A DNA stretch of 15,242 nucleotides from Sediminibacterium sp. (GCA_023263235.1 JALQXE010000162.1:1-15242), one strand, 5' to 3'. Shown: positions 1 to 8,306, counted from the first letter of the stretch. Notes: generated by a model not told the origin, from the letters alone. Translations and numbers: made by a program.

Positions 1-1416
1 AGCCATGGTACCATAGGTAATAATTTGTGCTACCTGTTCTTTTCCATATTTTTCAACAACATAATCAATTACTTTCTGACGGCCTTCATCATCAAAGTCC
101 GTATCAATATCGGGCATGGACTTTCTATCAGGGTTTAAGAAACGCTCAAATAGTAATTGGTATTTAATGGGGTCAATATTGGTAATTCCAATACAATAAG
201 CAACCACACTTCCAGCAGCAGAGCCACGACCTGGTCCAACAAAAACATCCATCTCACGTCCCGCCTTAATAAAATCGCTTACAATTAAAAAGTATCCAGC
301 AAATCCCATGGTTTGAATGGTGAATAATTCAAAATCAATTCTTTCTTGAATTTCTGGAGTAATTTCTGGGTATCTTTTATGTGCACCTTCCCAAGTAATG
401 TGTTTTAAAAACTCCCATTGATTCATATTTGCATCTTTATGAATCTTAAACTCTTTGGGAATAGGGAAGGCGGGTAGTAAAATATCTTTCTTTAAGTTCA
501 GCACTTCCACTTTGTCAACAATTGCATTGGTATTATCAATAGCTTCTGGAATGTCGCTAAACAATTCAATCATCTGATCTTGCGTTTTAAAATAAAACTC
601 ATTATTCGGAAATTTGAATCGTCGATTTTTAATTTGTAGCTCATCATTTATAAAGTCATCGAACCCAGGGGTAGATTGTTTCTCGCCTGTATTTACACAT
701 AATAAAATGTCGTGAGCATTCGCATCATCCTCATTCACATAATGGCTATCATTGGTAGCAATGACCCGTACATTATATTTTTTAGCAAACTTTTGCAAGG
801 TTGTATTAATGGTTTCTTGTTCTGGTATTTGGTGTCTTTGTAATTCTATGTAATAATCCTCACCAAAAATGTCCAACCACCATTTAAATTCTTTCTCTGC
901 GGCTTCTTCGCCATGTCTTAAAATATATTGAGGCACATGTGCTCCAATACAACAGGTAGTAGCAATAATACCTTCGTGGTATTGTAAAATTAGTTCTTTA
1001 TCAATCCTTGGGTATTTACTGTACATGCCCTCAATATAACCAAGTGAGGTAAGCTTGATTAAATTTTGATATCCTATGGAATTTTTAGCCAATAAAACTT
1101 GATGAAAACGGTCGTCTTTATTTTCTTTGGTAAATGTTTTTTGATGCCTGTCTTTAACCATGTAAAACTCACAACCCACTATAGGTTTTACAACTGGCTC
1201 TAAAATGTCTTTTCCATTTTTATCTTTGCCTACAACCTTGGTTTTTTTCCAAGCTTGATTTACAAAATTAAATGCACCAAACATATTTCCGTGATCGGTA
1301 ATCGCCAAGGCTGGCATATTATCGGTCATTGCTTTTTGAAACAATTTATCAATAGAAGCAGCGCCATCTAAAAGAGAATATTGTGTATGAACGTGTAAAT
1401 GCGAAAAAGTTGGCAT
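1..1416 (-). CDS. dnaE: DNA polymerase III subunit alpha (DnaE), N-terminal part, cut by window edge
   Basis: Catalytic subunit of the replicative DNA polymerase. I translated 472 codons, open from ATG at 1416 to base 1, so the C-terminal half (fingers, tau- and clamp-binding parts) is off the window. The protein opens with a PHP domain (about residues 1-280) whose metal-site motifs look intact: HLHVHT at 6-11, ITDHGN further in, and NDSHY near the domain end. E. coli DnaE has lost several of these residues, so a metal-dependent PHP nuclease or proofreading role is possible here. That role is known for other DnaE proteins and is only inferred for this one. The palm starts near residue 290, with GPGRGSAAGS and then PDIDTDF at 435-441, which supplies catalytic Asp436 and Asp438. 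The gene is divergent from the NlpC/P60 gene. The start is supported because HLHVHT sits at the usual distance from it. Confidence 0.96.
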   Translation of the reverse strand, partial: MPTFSHLHVHTQYSLLDGAASIDKLFQKAMTDNMPALAITDHGNMFGAFNFVNQAWKKTKVVGKDKNGKDILEPVVKPIVGCEFYMVKDRHQKTFTKENKDDRFHQVLLAKNSIGYQNLIKLTSLGYIEGMYSKYPRIDKELILQYHEGIIATTCCIGAHVPQYILRHGEEAAEKEFKWWLDIFGEDYYIELQRHQIPEQETINTTLQKFAKKYNVRVIATNDSHYVNEDDANAHDILLCVNTGEKQSTPGFDDFINDELQIKNRRFKFPNNEFYFKTQDQMIELFSDIPEAIDNTNAIVDKVEVLNLKKDILLPAFPIPKEFKIHKDANMNQWEFLKHITWEGAHKRYPEITPEIQERIDFELFTIQTMGFAGYFLIVSDFIKAGREMDVFVGPGRGSAAGSVVAYCIGITNIDPIKYQLLFERFLNPDRKSMPDIDTDFDDEGRQKVIDYVVEKYGKEQVAQIITYGTMA

Positions 1417-1475
1417 AAATGGATAGGGACTAAGTATGCAAATATCGACAAAATGAGGGTTTTTTTGGGGTCTAA

Positions 1476-1512
1476 TTTTCCACAAAAAATGGTTAAAAAT
1501 GACCGTTTTAAC
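1476..1512. promoter_or_regulatory. Possible operator region between dnaE and the NlpC/P60 gene
   Basis: A perfect 7-bp inverted repeat, GTTAAAA (1492-1498) and TTTTAAC (1506-1512) with a 7-nt spacer, lies in the 130-nt divergent gap. Next to it, TTTTCCACA at 1476-1484 fits the relaxed DnaA-box pattern TTWTNCACA. No good TAnnTTTG promoter element was found in this gap for either gene. Binding by any protein is inference, and inverted repeats of A/T runs are common in AT-rich DNA. Confidence 0.25.
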
Positions 1513-1546
1513 TTTATTTCGAGCTTCTTGACTTAACTTGCACACT

Positions 1547-2257
1547 ATGCAAATAAAAACTTTATTATATAACCTCAGTTTTATGACCCTGGTGTTATTT
1601 TTTGGAAGTTGTACAACCTTACAAAATATAACCAATAAAGTAAAGCCTAGTGCTAGACCTGCATATACAAAAAATGACAAAATTGAATTTTTAGAGAATT
1701 TATCGGTTACCCCGGGCAAAATTTATTTAAAAAATGCTTCTTTAGGCATAGAAGAGGTTGACCCCTCTGATAGCAAACCCTTGGATAAAATGCCTGATAA
1801 TTTATCGGAAATTGAAAAAGCCAACTGGTTGCAATTAAAATACTCAATAATTGTAGATGTTCCTGTAGAGTCTATATCTAATATTGCATTATTAAAGAAA
1901 ATTGATGAATGGATTGGTACACCTTATGTGTATGGGGGTAGTTCAAAAAATGGGGTAGACTGTTCCTATTTTGCTTTAGACGTAATGCAAGGTACATTTA
2001 ATAAAAAATTAAATAGAACTGCAGCCGAACAATATTTACAAAGTAAAAGAATTAATTGGGACGAATTAAAAGAAGGAGATTTGATATTTTTTAAAACCGA
2101 AGGACCCAATAAAGTTTCTCATGTAGGTATTTATTTAACAAATAATAAATTTGTACATGCCTCTTCAAAGAAAGGTGTAACAATTAGCGATTTGTCAGAA
2201 CCTTTTTACCAACGTACTTTATTTAGTATGGGTAGAATAGATGAAAACAATAAATAA
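1547..2257 (+). CDS. NlpC/P60-family cell-wall peptidase, lipoprotein
   Basis: Predicted murein peptidase of the NlpC/P60 family, which cleaves peptide bonds in peptidoglycan stem peptides. The protein has 236 residues. An N-terminal hydrophobic stretch ends in a lipobox (FFGSC, Cys22), so it should be membrane-anchored and face the periplasm. A linker of about 95 residues follows, possibly an SH3-like fold that I cannot confirm. The papain-like domain fills the C-terminal half: catalytic Cys139 in VDCSYF, His192 in VSHVGIY and His204 in FVHAS. The usual DCSG is DCSY here. A TTG three codons upstream (1538) would also be in frame, but ATG at 1547 gives a normal signal peptide and is preferred. 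The gene converges on the M1 peptidase with only 4 nt between the stop codons. Confidence 0.88.
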   Translation: MQIKTLLYNLSFMTLVLFFGSCTTLQNITNKVKPSARPAYTKNDKIEFLENLSVTPGKIYLKNASLGIEEVDPSDSKPLDKMPDNLSEIEKANWLQLKYSIIVDVPVESISNIALLKKIDEWIGTPYVYGGSSKNGVDCSYFALDVMQGTFNKKLNRTAAEQYLQSKRINWDELKEGDLIFFKTEGPNKVSHVGIYLTNNKFVHASSKKGVTISDLSEPFYQRTLFSMGRIDENNK

Positions 2258-2261
2258 GTTT

Positions 2262-3950
2262 TTATTTTTCCTCAATTACTTCCACATAGAACTGTTTTTT
2301 AATTGCTTCTGCAAAATCCTTTATATCAAACTGATCTAACTGGATGAGTCTTTTTTGAGGTTGATAATCTAATGGTAAAAAATCAAATTGTTTTCCGTTA
2401 AAGATAAAGTGTAGTGGCATGTCAAATCCAGTAACACAATTTTTCCATTGATAAGTTAATACTTTTTCTTTTACATCATACTGTAATGCCAATTTAGGGA
2501 TTTGAATAGTTCTTAAATATTGATCAAATACCTTGCTAAAATTAATACCTGATTTTTTTGAAATATAATCTTCAATTTGTTGCGAAGTGACTGTTTGATG
2601 ATAAAAATCTTTATTAAGCCCAATTAAAATAGATCTAAACAAGCTATCATCGTTCAAAGCGTGCCTGATATTATGTATCATGCTTGATGCCTTGGGATAC
2701 ATATCGCCACTACCTTGTTGGTTAACCCCATAATGTGCGATTATGGGCTTGTCGTTTTGAATATTTTTTCTACTGCCATAATTATATTCATTGCCAGCCT
2801 CTTTTCCATAATAGAACTCGGTAAACAAGGTTTCAGAATAATTAGTGAAACCTTCATGCACCCACATATCTGCTATATCTTTTGTGGTAATATTATTAGC
2901 AAACCATTCGTGTCCACTTTCATGTACAATAATAAAATCCCACTTTAAACCCCAACCTGAACCCGATAAATCACGTCCTAAATAACCGTTCGCGAATTTA
3001 TTACCATAAGCTATAGCCGACTGATGTTCCATTCCTAAATGTGGGCTTTGTACCATTTTAAATCCATCTTCATAAAATGGATAGGGGCCAAACCAATACT
3101 CAAATGCTTTTATCATTTCAGGTACTTGGGTAAATTGCTTTCTCGCTTTTGCAGAGTCTTCTCTTAAAACCCAGTAATTAATATCTAAGTCGCCTTTCAA
3201 ACCTTTGTAATTTTCACTCCAACCCACATAGTCACCAATATAGGGGATGATGGTGTAATTGTTGATTGGATTTTTTACTTCCCAATTAAATGTTTTTGTA
3301 TTTGTTGCTAAAATTTGTTCTTGGTTGTACATTCTTCCATTTGCTATTGCTTTCAAATTTGATGGTTTAGTTAATTGAATGCTTAATCTTGCGCCTTTAT
3401 CAGGCTCGTCTGATTGAATATCCTTACATGGATACCATACGGAAGCACCCAAACCCTGACAAGCAACAGAAACCCAAGGGTTGCCATTTATATCTTTTTT
3501 CCAAATCCATCCACCATCCCAAGGCGGTCTTATAGCTTCTTGAGGAGTACCATGATAGGTTATTAATAAATTAAAAGTTTCTCCTTTTTTTAAAGGGTTC
3601 TTTACATATGCAATAGCTATATTACCATTGCGGTTAAAGTTTAAAGTGTCTACTTTAAAAGCCCCAAGTGGATTTGAAACAATTACAACTTGGTCAATAA
3701 TTAATGGCTGTTGTAAATCAATTTGAATTTGCTTATTGTAATTTATAACATTTGCTTCCCAAACTACTGTTCCTTGTATTGTTTTTGATTCAAAATTTGG
3801 TAATACTGTTATGGCATACTTTTGAATATCAAACCAATCTCTATTTTCATTGAGACTTCCGCGTAAGGTGTCGGCTTTTGAAAAAGTAGATTGCGCTGAG
3901 GTAGTTAAACCTAAGAAAATGGTTGGAAGAAGGAAAGTAAGATATTTCAT
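2262..3950 (-). CDS. Secreted M1-family metallopeptidase (aminopeptidase)
   Basis: Zinc aminopeptidase of the gluzincin M1 family, 562 residues, which removes N-terminal residues from peptides. The signature is clear: HESGH at 343-347, then 18 residues and the third zinc ligand Glu366 in WVHEGF. The substrate-binding GxMEN motif appears as GMEH at 306-309, so the usual Asn is His. Residues 1-19 look like a Sec signal peptide (hydrophobic core ending TSAQ), which places the enzyme in the periplasm or outside. The length fits the short bacterial M1 form: N-terminal beta domain, catalytic domain and a small C-terminal part, without the large helical domain of PepN. No type IX secretion tail is visible. 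It lies 66 nt downstream of msrA on the same strand and could be co-transcribed with it. Confidence 0.93.
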   Translation of the reverse strand: MKYLTFLLPTIFLGLTTSAQSTFSKADTLRGSLNENRDWFDIQKYAITVLPNFESKTIQGTVVWEANVINYNKQIQIDLQQPLIIDQVVIVSNPLGAFKVDTLNFNRNGNIAIAYVKNPLKKGETFNLLITYHGTPQEAIRPPWDGGWIWKKDINGNPWVSVACQGLGASVWYPCKDIQSDEPDKGARLSIQLTKPSNLKAIANGRMYNQEQILATNTKTFNWEVKNPINNYTIIPYIGDYVGWSENYKGLKGDLDINYWVLREDSAKARKQFTQVPEMIKAFEYWFGPYPFYEDGFKMVQSPHLGMEHQSAIAYGNKFANGYLGRDLSGSGWGLKWDFIIVHESGHEWFANNITTKDIADMWVHEGFTNYSETLFTEFYYGKEAGNEYNYGSRKNIQNDKPIIAHYGVNQQGSGDMYPKASSMIHNIRHALNDDSLFRSILIGLNKDFYHQTVTSQQIEDYISKKSGINFSKVFDQYLRTIQIPKLALQYDVKEKVLTYQWKNCVTGFDMPLHFIFNGKQFDFLPLDYQPQKRLIQLDQFDIKDFAEAIKKQFYVEVIEEK

Positions 3951-4016
3951 AAATACAAATTGATATATCTTATAAAAATAAGAAATAATTAAATCTGTTA
4001 TAAAGTCAATAAAACG

Positions 4017-4664
4017 CTAATCCTTTTTTAACTTGTCTTTAAATACTTTTTCAAATTTCTCCAATTTTGGACCAATTACATAGCGGCAATAACCTTGATA
4101 GGTATTGCTATTGTAATAATTTTGATGATAACTTTCAGCGGAATAGAATTTTGTAAAAGGGGTTACTTCAGTAATAATTGGTTTATCCCAAGCTTTTGCT
4201 GCAGTCAGTTCCGCAATGTATTTTTCAGCTACTTGTTTTTGATGATCATTATGATAAAAAACAGCACTTCTGTATTGAGGTCCTACATCATTACCTTGTT
4301 GATTTGGAGTGGTAGGGTCATGTGTTTTCCAAAATACTGCTAATATATCATCCAAGCTTATTTTAGTGGTATCAAACACAATTTGACAAACCTCAGCATG
4401 TCCTGTTGTTTTATCACAAACCTGCTCATAAGTGGGATTTTCAATATGACCTCCACTATACCCACTGGTGACTTTTACTACGCCTTCAAGTCTTTGATAA
4501 ATGGCTTCTGTGCACCAAAAACAGCCTGATCCTAAGGTGATGGTTTCGGTATTTGTCATATTTATATTATTTGTATTGTTATTGTTTTTCTTTTTGGATT
4601 GAGCGCAGGCTTCCAAACTCATAAAGGCTGTAATTATTAATAATCCTGATAATAATGGTTTCAT
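4017..4664 (-). CDS. msrA: Peptide-methionine (S)-S-oxide reductase, apparent lipoprotein
   Basis: MsrA reduces the S epimer of methionine sulfoxide in proteins and so repairs oxidative damage. The catalytic motif GCFWC lies at 47-51 with nucleophile Cys48. GYCRY near the C-terminus offers the resolving Cys193. The family's GYSGG and GDVGPQYRS-like segments are present (the latter reads NDVGPQYRS). The 215-residue protein has about 40 residues in front of the catalytic domain: a hydrophobic signal ending in a lipobox (LEAC, Cys20) and an Asn-rich linker (27-34). This suggests anchoring on the periplasmic side of a membrane. An internal ATG at 4559 (Met36) would give a compact cytosolic MsrA, so start choice decides location. 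No MsrB domain is fused. Confidence 0.95.
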   Translation of the reverse strand: MKPLLSGLLIITAFMSLEACAQSKKKNNNNTNNINMTNTETITLGSGCFWCTEAIYQRLEGVVKVTSGYSGGHIENPTYEQVCDKTTGHAEVCQIVFDTTKISLDDILAVFWKTHDPTTPNQQGNDVGPQYRSAVFYHNDHQKQVAEKYIAELTAAKAWDKPIITEVTPFTKFYSAESYHQNYYNSNTYQGYCRYVIGPKLEKFEKVFKDKLKKD

Positions 4665-4736
4665 AAATAAAATTGCTGTGTAATATTAAACAATCTAGTT
4701 CTATAATTGTTCAAATGTTGTTAATGTTAATTTAAC

Positions 4737-4744
4737 TAAATTTG
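4737..4744 (+). promoter_or_regulatory. Putative -7 promoter element of mutS2 (TAAATTTG)
   Basis: TAAATTTG matches the Bacteroidota -7 consensus TAnnTTTG in full and lies 16 nt before the mutS2 start codon, so the leader would be about 10 nt. No TTTG sits at the expected 19-20 nt upstream; the nearest candidate is a TTG at 4718-4720 with a 16-nt spacer. A palindrome, GTTAA-T-TTAAC (4726-4736), directly abuts the element and could be an operator. Confidence 0.4.
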
Positions 4745-4760
4745 CTGCCTACTAAGAATT

Positions 4761-6911
4761 ATGAGAGTTTACCCCGATAATGCCTTAAACCAACTTGAAT
4801 TTGATAAAATAAATACTATTTTATTGGGGCATTGTCAAACCAATATTGGAAAAGAATTGGTAGCAGAAATGCGCATTCATACCCATTTAAAATATATTCA
4901 ATCAGCTTTAAGCCAAACAGAGGAGTTTAAGTACATTAAAATAGCAAATCAATATTTCCCATCCGATTTTGTATTAGATATTAGAAAAGATCTTAAACTT
5001 TTGGGTATTCCTGGTGCGCAATTAACTGGTGAACAATGGTTATTGGTTAGACGACTAGCAGAACATACTGGGAATATTTATAAATGGTTTGATGCTGAAC
5101 GTAAACATGCTTATGCCAATTTATATGAAGTAATCGGTGAAAGCTACTATGAAAAGTCGATCATTGAAAGTATTGATGATATTATTGATGAAAGAGGAAA
5201 TGTAAAAGACAATGCGTCGGATGACTTAGCAAAAATCAGGATGCAATTGTATAAGAAGCGTCAGGAACTTAGACGCATTTTTGATAAAGTAATTCATAGG
5301 CTAGCTAAAGCTGGCTACACTGCAGATATTGATGAAAGTTTTAGTAATGGTCGAAGAGTTGTTGCTGTTTTTTCGGAATATAAAAGACAAGTAAAAGGTT
5401 TTTTACATGGTGAAAGTGATAGTCGTAAAACAGCATTTATTGAACCCGAAGAAACCATAGAACTTAATAATGAATTATATGGATTAGAGCAGGAAGAATT
5501 AAGAGAAGTGCAAAGAGTTTTAAGACAACTCACAGCACAACTTTCTCCATATTCATCTTTATTATTAGGTTACCTACAAATAGTGGGAATATTTGATTTT
5601 ATTAGAGCCAAAGCAATTTTAGCGATTGAAATGAACGCTAATAAGCCAATCGTACAAAACAATGCCACTTCTCAATTAGTTGATGCTTATCATCCTTTAT
5701 TATATTTATACAATAAGGTTTCTGGCAAAAAAACAATACCAGTTAATTTACATTTAGACGATGAGGCTAGGATTTTAATTATTAGTGGACCCAATGCAGG
5801 TGGAAAAACAGTTTCCATGAAAACTCTGGGGTTAAACCAAGTAATGATGCAAAGTGGATTGTTGGTTCCCATGAATCCAACCTCTCAAATGGGCATTTAC
5901 AAGCAGTTATTTATACAATTAGGAGATACTCAAAATTTAGCTTTTGAATTAAGTACTTATTCAAGTCACTTAATGCATATGAAGCATTTTATTGAAAATG
6001 CCAATGGTAAAACCTTATTTTTTATTGACGAATTAGGGAGTGGTTCAGATCCACATTTAGGGGGTGCATTTGCCGAAGTTATTTTAGAAGAATTATCGCA
6101 TAAACATGCACAAGGCATTGTAACCACCCATTATTTGAATTTAAAAGTAATGGCAAACCACAATAAAGGAATTGTAAATGGCGCAATGCAGTTTGATGAG
6201 GTAAAATTAGAACCTTTATATCAATTGGTGATTGGAAAGCCAGGTAGTTCTTACACTTTTGCTATTGCAGAAAGAATTGGGTTGCCTAAAAACTTAATTA
6301 ATCGGGCTAGAAAGTTGGTTGACACACATCACTTTGAATTAGATAAATTATTAAATAGAACGGAACAGGATTTACAATTGGTACAACAGGAGCGTAAGGA
6401 ATTGCATAAAAAGTTAAAAGAAAATGATGCCTTAAAAAACTCCCTTCAACAAATTTTAGATAAAGAAAAACATTATCAACAAATAACCTTACTTAAGGAA
6501 CAAAACAGAGTCGCAGAGGAAAAATTTGCTTATAATAAGGATATGGAACGCCAATTAAAACAAATTGCGTTGGATTGGAAGAAAAGTGAAAAGAAAGAAG
6601 AGGTAATGAAAAATTTGTATAATTTATTATTTAAAAAGAATGATGCGATTGTTATTAATAAATTAGCAAAAAAAGTAGATAAAAATTTTAAAGAAACCAA
6701 TGCACCAATCATAGTTGGATCAACAGTAAAGTTGAAAAAAAATTACCAAGTAGGGGAAGTGTTAGAAATAAAAGGGAAGCGTGCAATTGTAAAAGTAGGC
6801 CAGTTACCAATGAATATAGATTTAGTAGATTTACTGGTTGTGGAAAAAATTGAAGTTTCTGATCAGCAAAAAATAAAAGGAGATAAGTTGATAAAAAATA
6901 AAAAGAATTAA
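4761..6911 (+). CDS. mutS2: MutS2-family DNA-binding ATPase lacking the Smr domain
   Basis: MutS2-type protein of 716 residues. The family binds branched or recombination DNA, and in some bacteria collided ribosomes, through an ABC-like ATPase; it is distinct from the mismatch-recognising MutS1. Order seen: helical core/clamp region (about 1-300), Walker A GPNAGGKT at 343-350, the STYSSHL segment, Walker B LFFIDE at 419-424 followed by LGSGSDP, a TTHY switch, then a charged coiled coil (about 520-610). The last 60 residues form the small beta domain (GSTVKLKKN, VLEIKGKRAIVKVG). The chain stops there with a Lys-rich tail. No Smr nuclease domain, with its DLRG and HGxG motifs, follows, whereas canonical MutS2 is near 780-800 residues and ends in one. 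No mismatch-binding N-domain is present. ATG at 4761 fits the conserved N-terminus. The next gene starts 1 nt after its stop. Confidence 0.9.
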   Translation: MRVYPDNALNQLEFDKINTILLGHCQTNIGKELVAEMRIHTHLKYIQSALSQTEEFKYIKIANQYFPSDFVLDIRKDLKLLGIPGAQLTGEQWLLVRRLAEHTGNIYKWFDAERKHAYANLYEVIGESYYEKSIIESIDDIIDERGNVKDNASDDLAKIRMQLYKKRQELRRIFDKVIHRLAKAGYTADIDESFSNGRRVVAVFSEYKRQVKGFLHGESDSRKTAFIEPEETIELNNELYGLEQEELREVQRVLRQLTAQLSPYSSLLLGYLQIVGIFDFIRAKAILAIEMNANKPIVQNNATSQLVDAYHPLLYLYNKVSGKKTIPVNLHLDDEARILIISGPNAGGKTVSMKTLGLNQVMMQSGLLVPMNPTSQMGIYKQLFIQLGDTQNLAFELSTYSSHLMHMKHFIENANGKTLFFIDELGSGSDPHLGGAFAEVILEELSHKHAQGIVTTHYLNLKVMANHNKGIVNGAMQFDEVKLEPLYQLVIGKPGSSYTFAIAERIGLPKNLINRARKLVDTHHFELDKLLNRTEQDLQLVQQERKELHKKLKENDALKNSLQQILDKEKHYQQITLLKEQNRVAEEKFAYNKDMERQLKQIALDWKKSEKKEEVMKNLYNLLFKKNDAIVINKLAKKVDKNFKETNAPIIVGSTVKLKKNYQVGEVLEIKGKRAIVKVGQLPMNIDLVDLLVVEKIEVSDQQKIKGDKLIKNKKN

Positions 6912-6912
6912 A

Positions 6913-7371
6913 ATGATTCTAGACGATTTAGAAAATATTAAAAAATATACGAGTGTTCACCCAAGATTTGAGCAAGCTTTTGAATATTTAACCAAAACTA
7001 ATTTTGAAGCTATTAAACCAGGTAAATATGAAATTGATGGTGATCAAATTTTTGCCATGGTAGTAAATGATGATGCAGTTGAAATGTTGAATTCCACGGC
7101 TGAATTTGAATGTCACAATAATTATATTGACATACAATATGTTTTTGGAGGGGTTGAAACGGTAGGCTATAAATCTCGTTTAACATGTGTGGAACCAAGA
7201 GGAGCATATGATGCTAAAAAGGACGTATTATTTTACGAGGATGCTCCAGATTTCTTTTTTAAACTTTACCCTGGTCAATTTGGAATCTACTTTCCAGACG
7301 ATGTACATGCACCAATGATCGGAGAAGGGAAAATAAGAAAAGTGGTGATGAAAATTAAATCTAGCCTATAG
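6913..7371 (+). CDS. YhcH/YjgK/YiaL (DUF386) family protein
   Basis: Small cupin-like protein of 152 residues in the YhcH/YjgK/YiaL family, which also contains EbgC, a partner of beta-galactosidase. Some members sit in sialic-acid or other sugar operons and may be sugar anomerases or isomerases, but biochemical roles are poorly fixed. The family pattern is visible: ECHNNYIDIQY at 66-76 (His68, Asp73), a Gly-Glu pair soon after, and PDDVHAP with His132 as a likely metal ligand. The start codon comes 1 nt after the mutS2 stop, so translation is probably coupled. That pairing is not the usual sugar-operon setting, and no sugar transporter or glycosidase is nearby. The specific substrate is unknown. 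Confidence 0.87.
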   Translation: MILDDLENIKKYTSVHPRFEQAFEYLTKTNFEAIKPGKYEIDGDQIFAMVVNDDAVEMLNSTAEFECHNNYIDIQYVFGGVETVGYKSRLTCVEPRGAYDAKKDVLFYEDAPDFFFKLYPGQFGIYFPDDVHAPMIGEGKIRKVVMKIKSSL

Positions 7372-7424
7372 CAATAATTTTGGCACGATATTTGAAGTTT
7401 AAACATTAATTAAAAAGTCTTTTT

Positions 7425-8306
7425 ATGTCAATTAAACAGGTTGAAATGGTGTTGGCACCCAGAGAACCACATTATGTAGGTGATGGATTTAGAGTACATA
7501 ATTTTATACCAAGTGGATATGGATTATCCATGCAAAGGATGGATCCTTTTATATTCTTAGATTATGCTGCAAAGTTTCACTTTCCCCCAAGTCCAATAAA
7601 GGCAAAAGGAGTTGGTGTTCACCCACATAGAGGTTTTGAGACAGTTACGATTGCATATAAAGGAAGTGTTGCACACCATGACAGTGGTGGGGGCGGTGGT
7701 GTCATATCAGAAGGAGATGTTCAATGGATGACAGCGGCCAGCGGTGTTTTGCATAAAGAATACCACAGTGATGAATTTAGTAGAACCGGTGGTGATTTTC
7801 AAATGGTACAGTTGTGGGTAAACCTTCCAGCGAAGGATAAAATGTCTACTCCAAAATATCAAGCAATTAGTAATGCTCAAATTCCTAAAATTCCAGTTCC
7901 TAACAATGGTGGATTTGTGGAAGTAATTGCTGGTTTACATGACGGAAATATAGGCGCAGCTATCACATTTTCACCTGTAAATATGCTGAATGCAAAATTG
8001 AATAAAGATGGAATGGCAGGTTTTAGTTTTCCAGTTAATTATAATACGTGTTTATTAGTAATTGAAGGTTCTGTTATTGTTAATGATACCGACGATGTTC
8101 CATTGGATCATTTTGCTTTATTTGCTAAAAACGGTGAATCATTTACTGTTAAAGCAACCGAAAATAGTATTGTCTTAATTTTATCTGGTGAACCTTTGAA
8201 TGAACCCATCGCCTCTCATGGACCATTTGTAATGAATACAAGACAAGAAATAATGCAGGCTTTTGAAGACTATGAAAAAGGTAAATTCGGTGTTTTGGAG
8301 GACTAA
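7425..8306 (+). CDS. Pirin family protein
   Basis: Bicupin protein of 293 residues in the pirin family. Members bind Fe(II) or another metal; some act as quercetin dioxygenases and others as redox-sensing regulators, so the role here is open. The N-terminal cupin has the expected ligand set with normal spacing: His66 and His68 in VHPHRGFE, His110 and Glu112 in LHKEYH. MQLW-type segment MVQLWVNLP and the FGxH-like metal loop follow in the usual order. A run of five glycines at 88-92 lies in the loop after AHHDS. The C-terminal cupin (about 165-290) is more divergent. It is cytosolic, as no signal peptide is seen. It lies 53 nt after the YhcH-type gene on the same strand and may share its transcript. 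Confidence 0.93.
   Translation: MSIKQVEMVLAPREPHYVGDGFRVHNFIPSGYGLSMQRMDPFIFLDYAAKFHFPPSPIKAKGVGVHPHRGFETVTIAYKGSVAHHDSGGGGGVISEGDVQWMTAASGVLHKEYHSDEFSRTGGDFQMVQLWVNLPAKDKMSTPKYQAISNAQIPKIPVPNNGGFVEVIAGLHDGNIGAAITFSPVNMLNAKLNKDGMAGFSFPVNYNTCLLVIEGSVIVNDTDDVPLDHFALFAKNGESFTVKATENSIVLILSGEPLNEPIASHGPFVMNTRQEIMQAFEDYEKGKFGVLED

Noticed and set aside
2252..2267. Hairpin AAATAA-GTTT-TTATTT between the convergent NlpC/P60 and M1 genes
   Set aside because: The stem has six A-T pairs only and overlaps both stop codons, so it is too weak to call a terminator.
3968..3983. Hairpin TCTTAT-AAAA-ATAAGA between msrA and the M1 gene
   Set aside because: Almost all A-T pairs and no T tract; chance in AT-rich DNA is enough to explain it.
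7387..7394. GATATTTG before the pirin gene as a promoter element
   Set aside because: One fixed base differs from TAnnTTTG and there is no TTTG at the right distance. The same element type at 1439-1446 before dnaE and TATCTTTA at 9055-9062 before the ABC gene were rejected for the same reasons.
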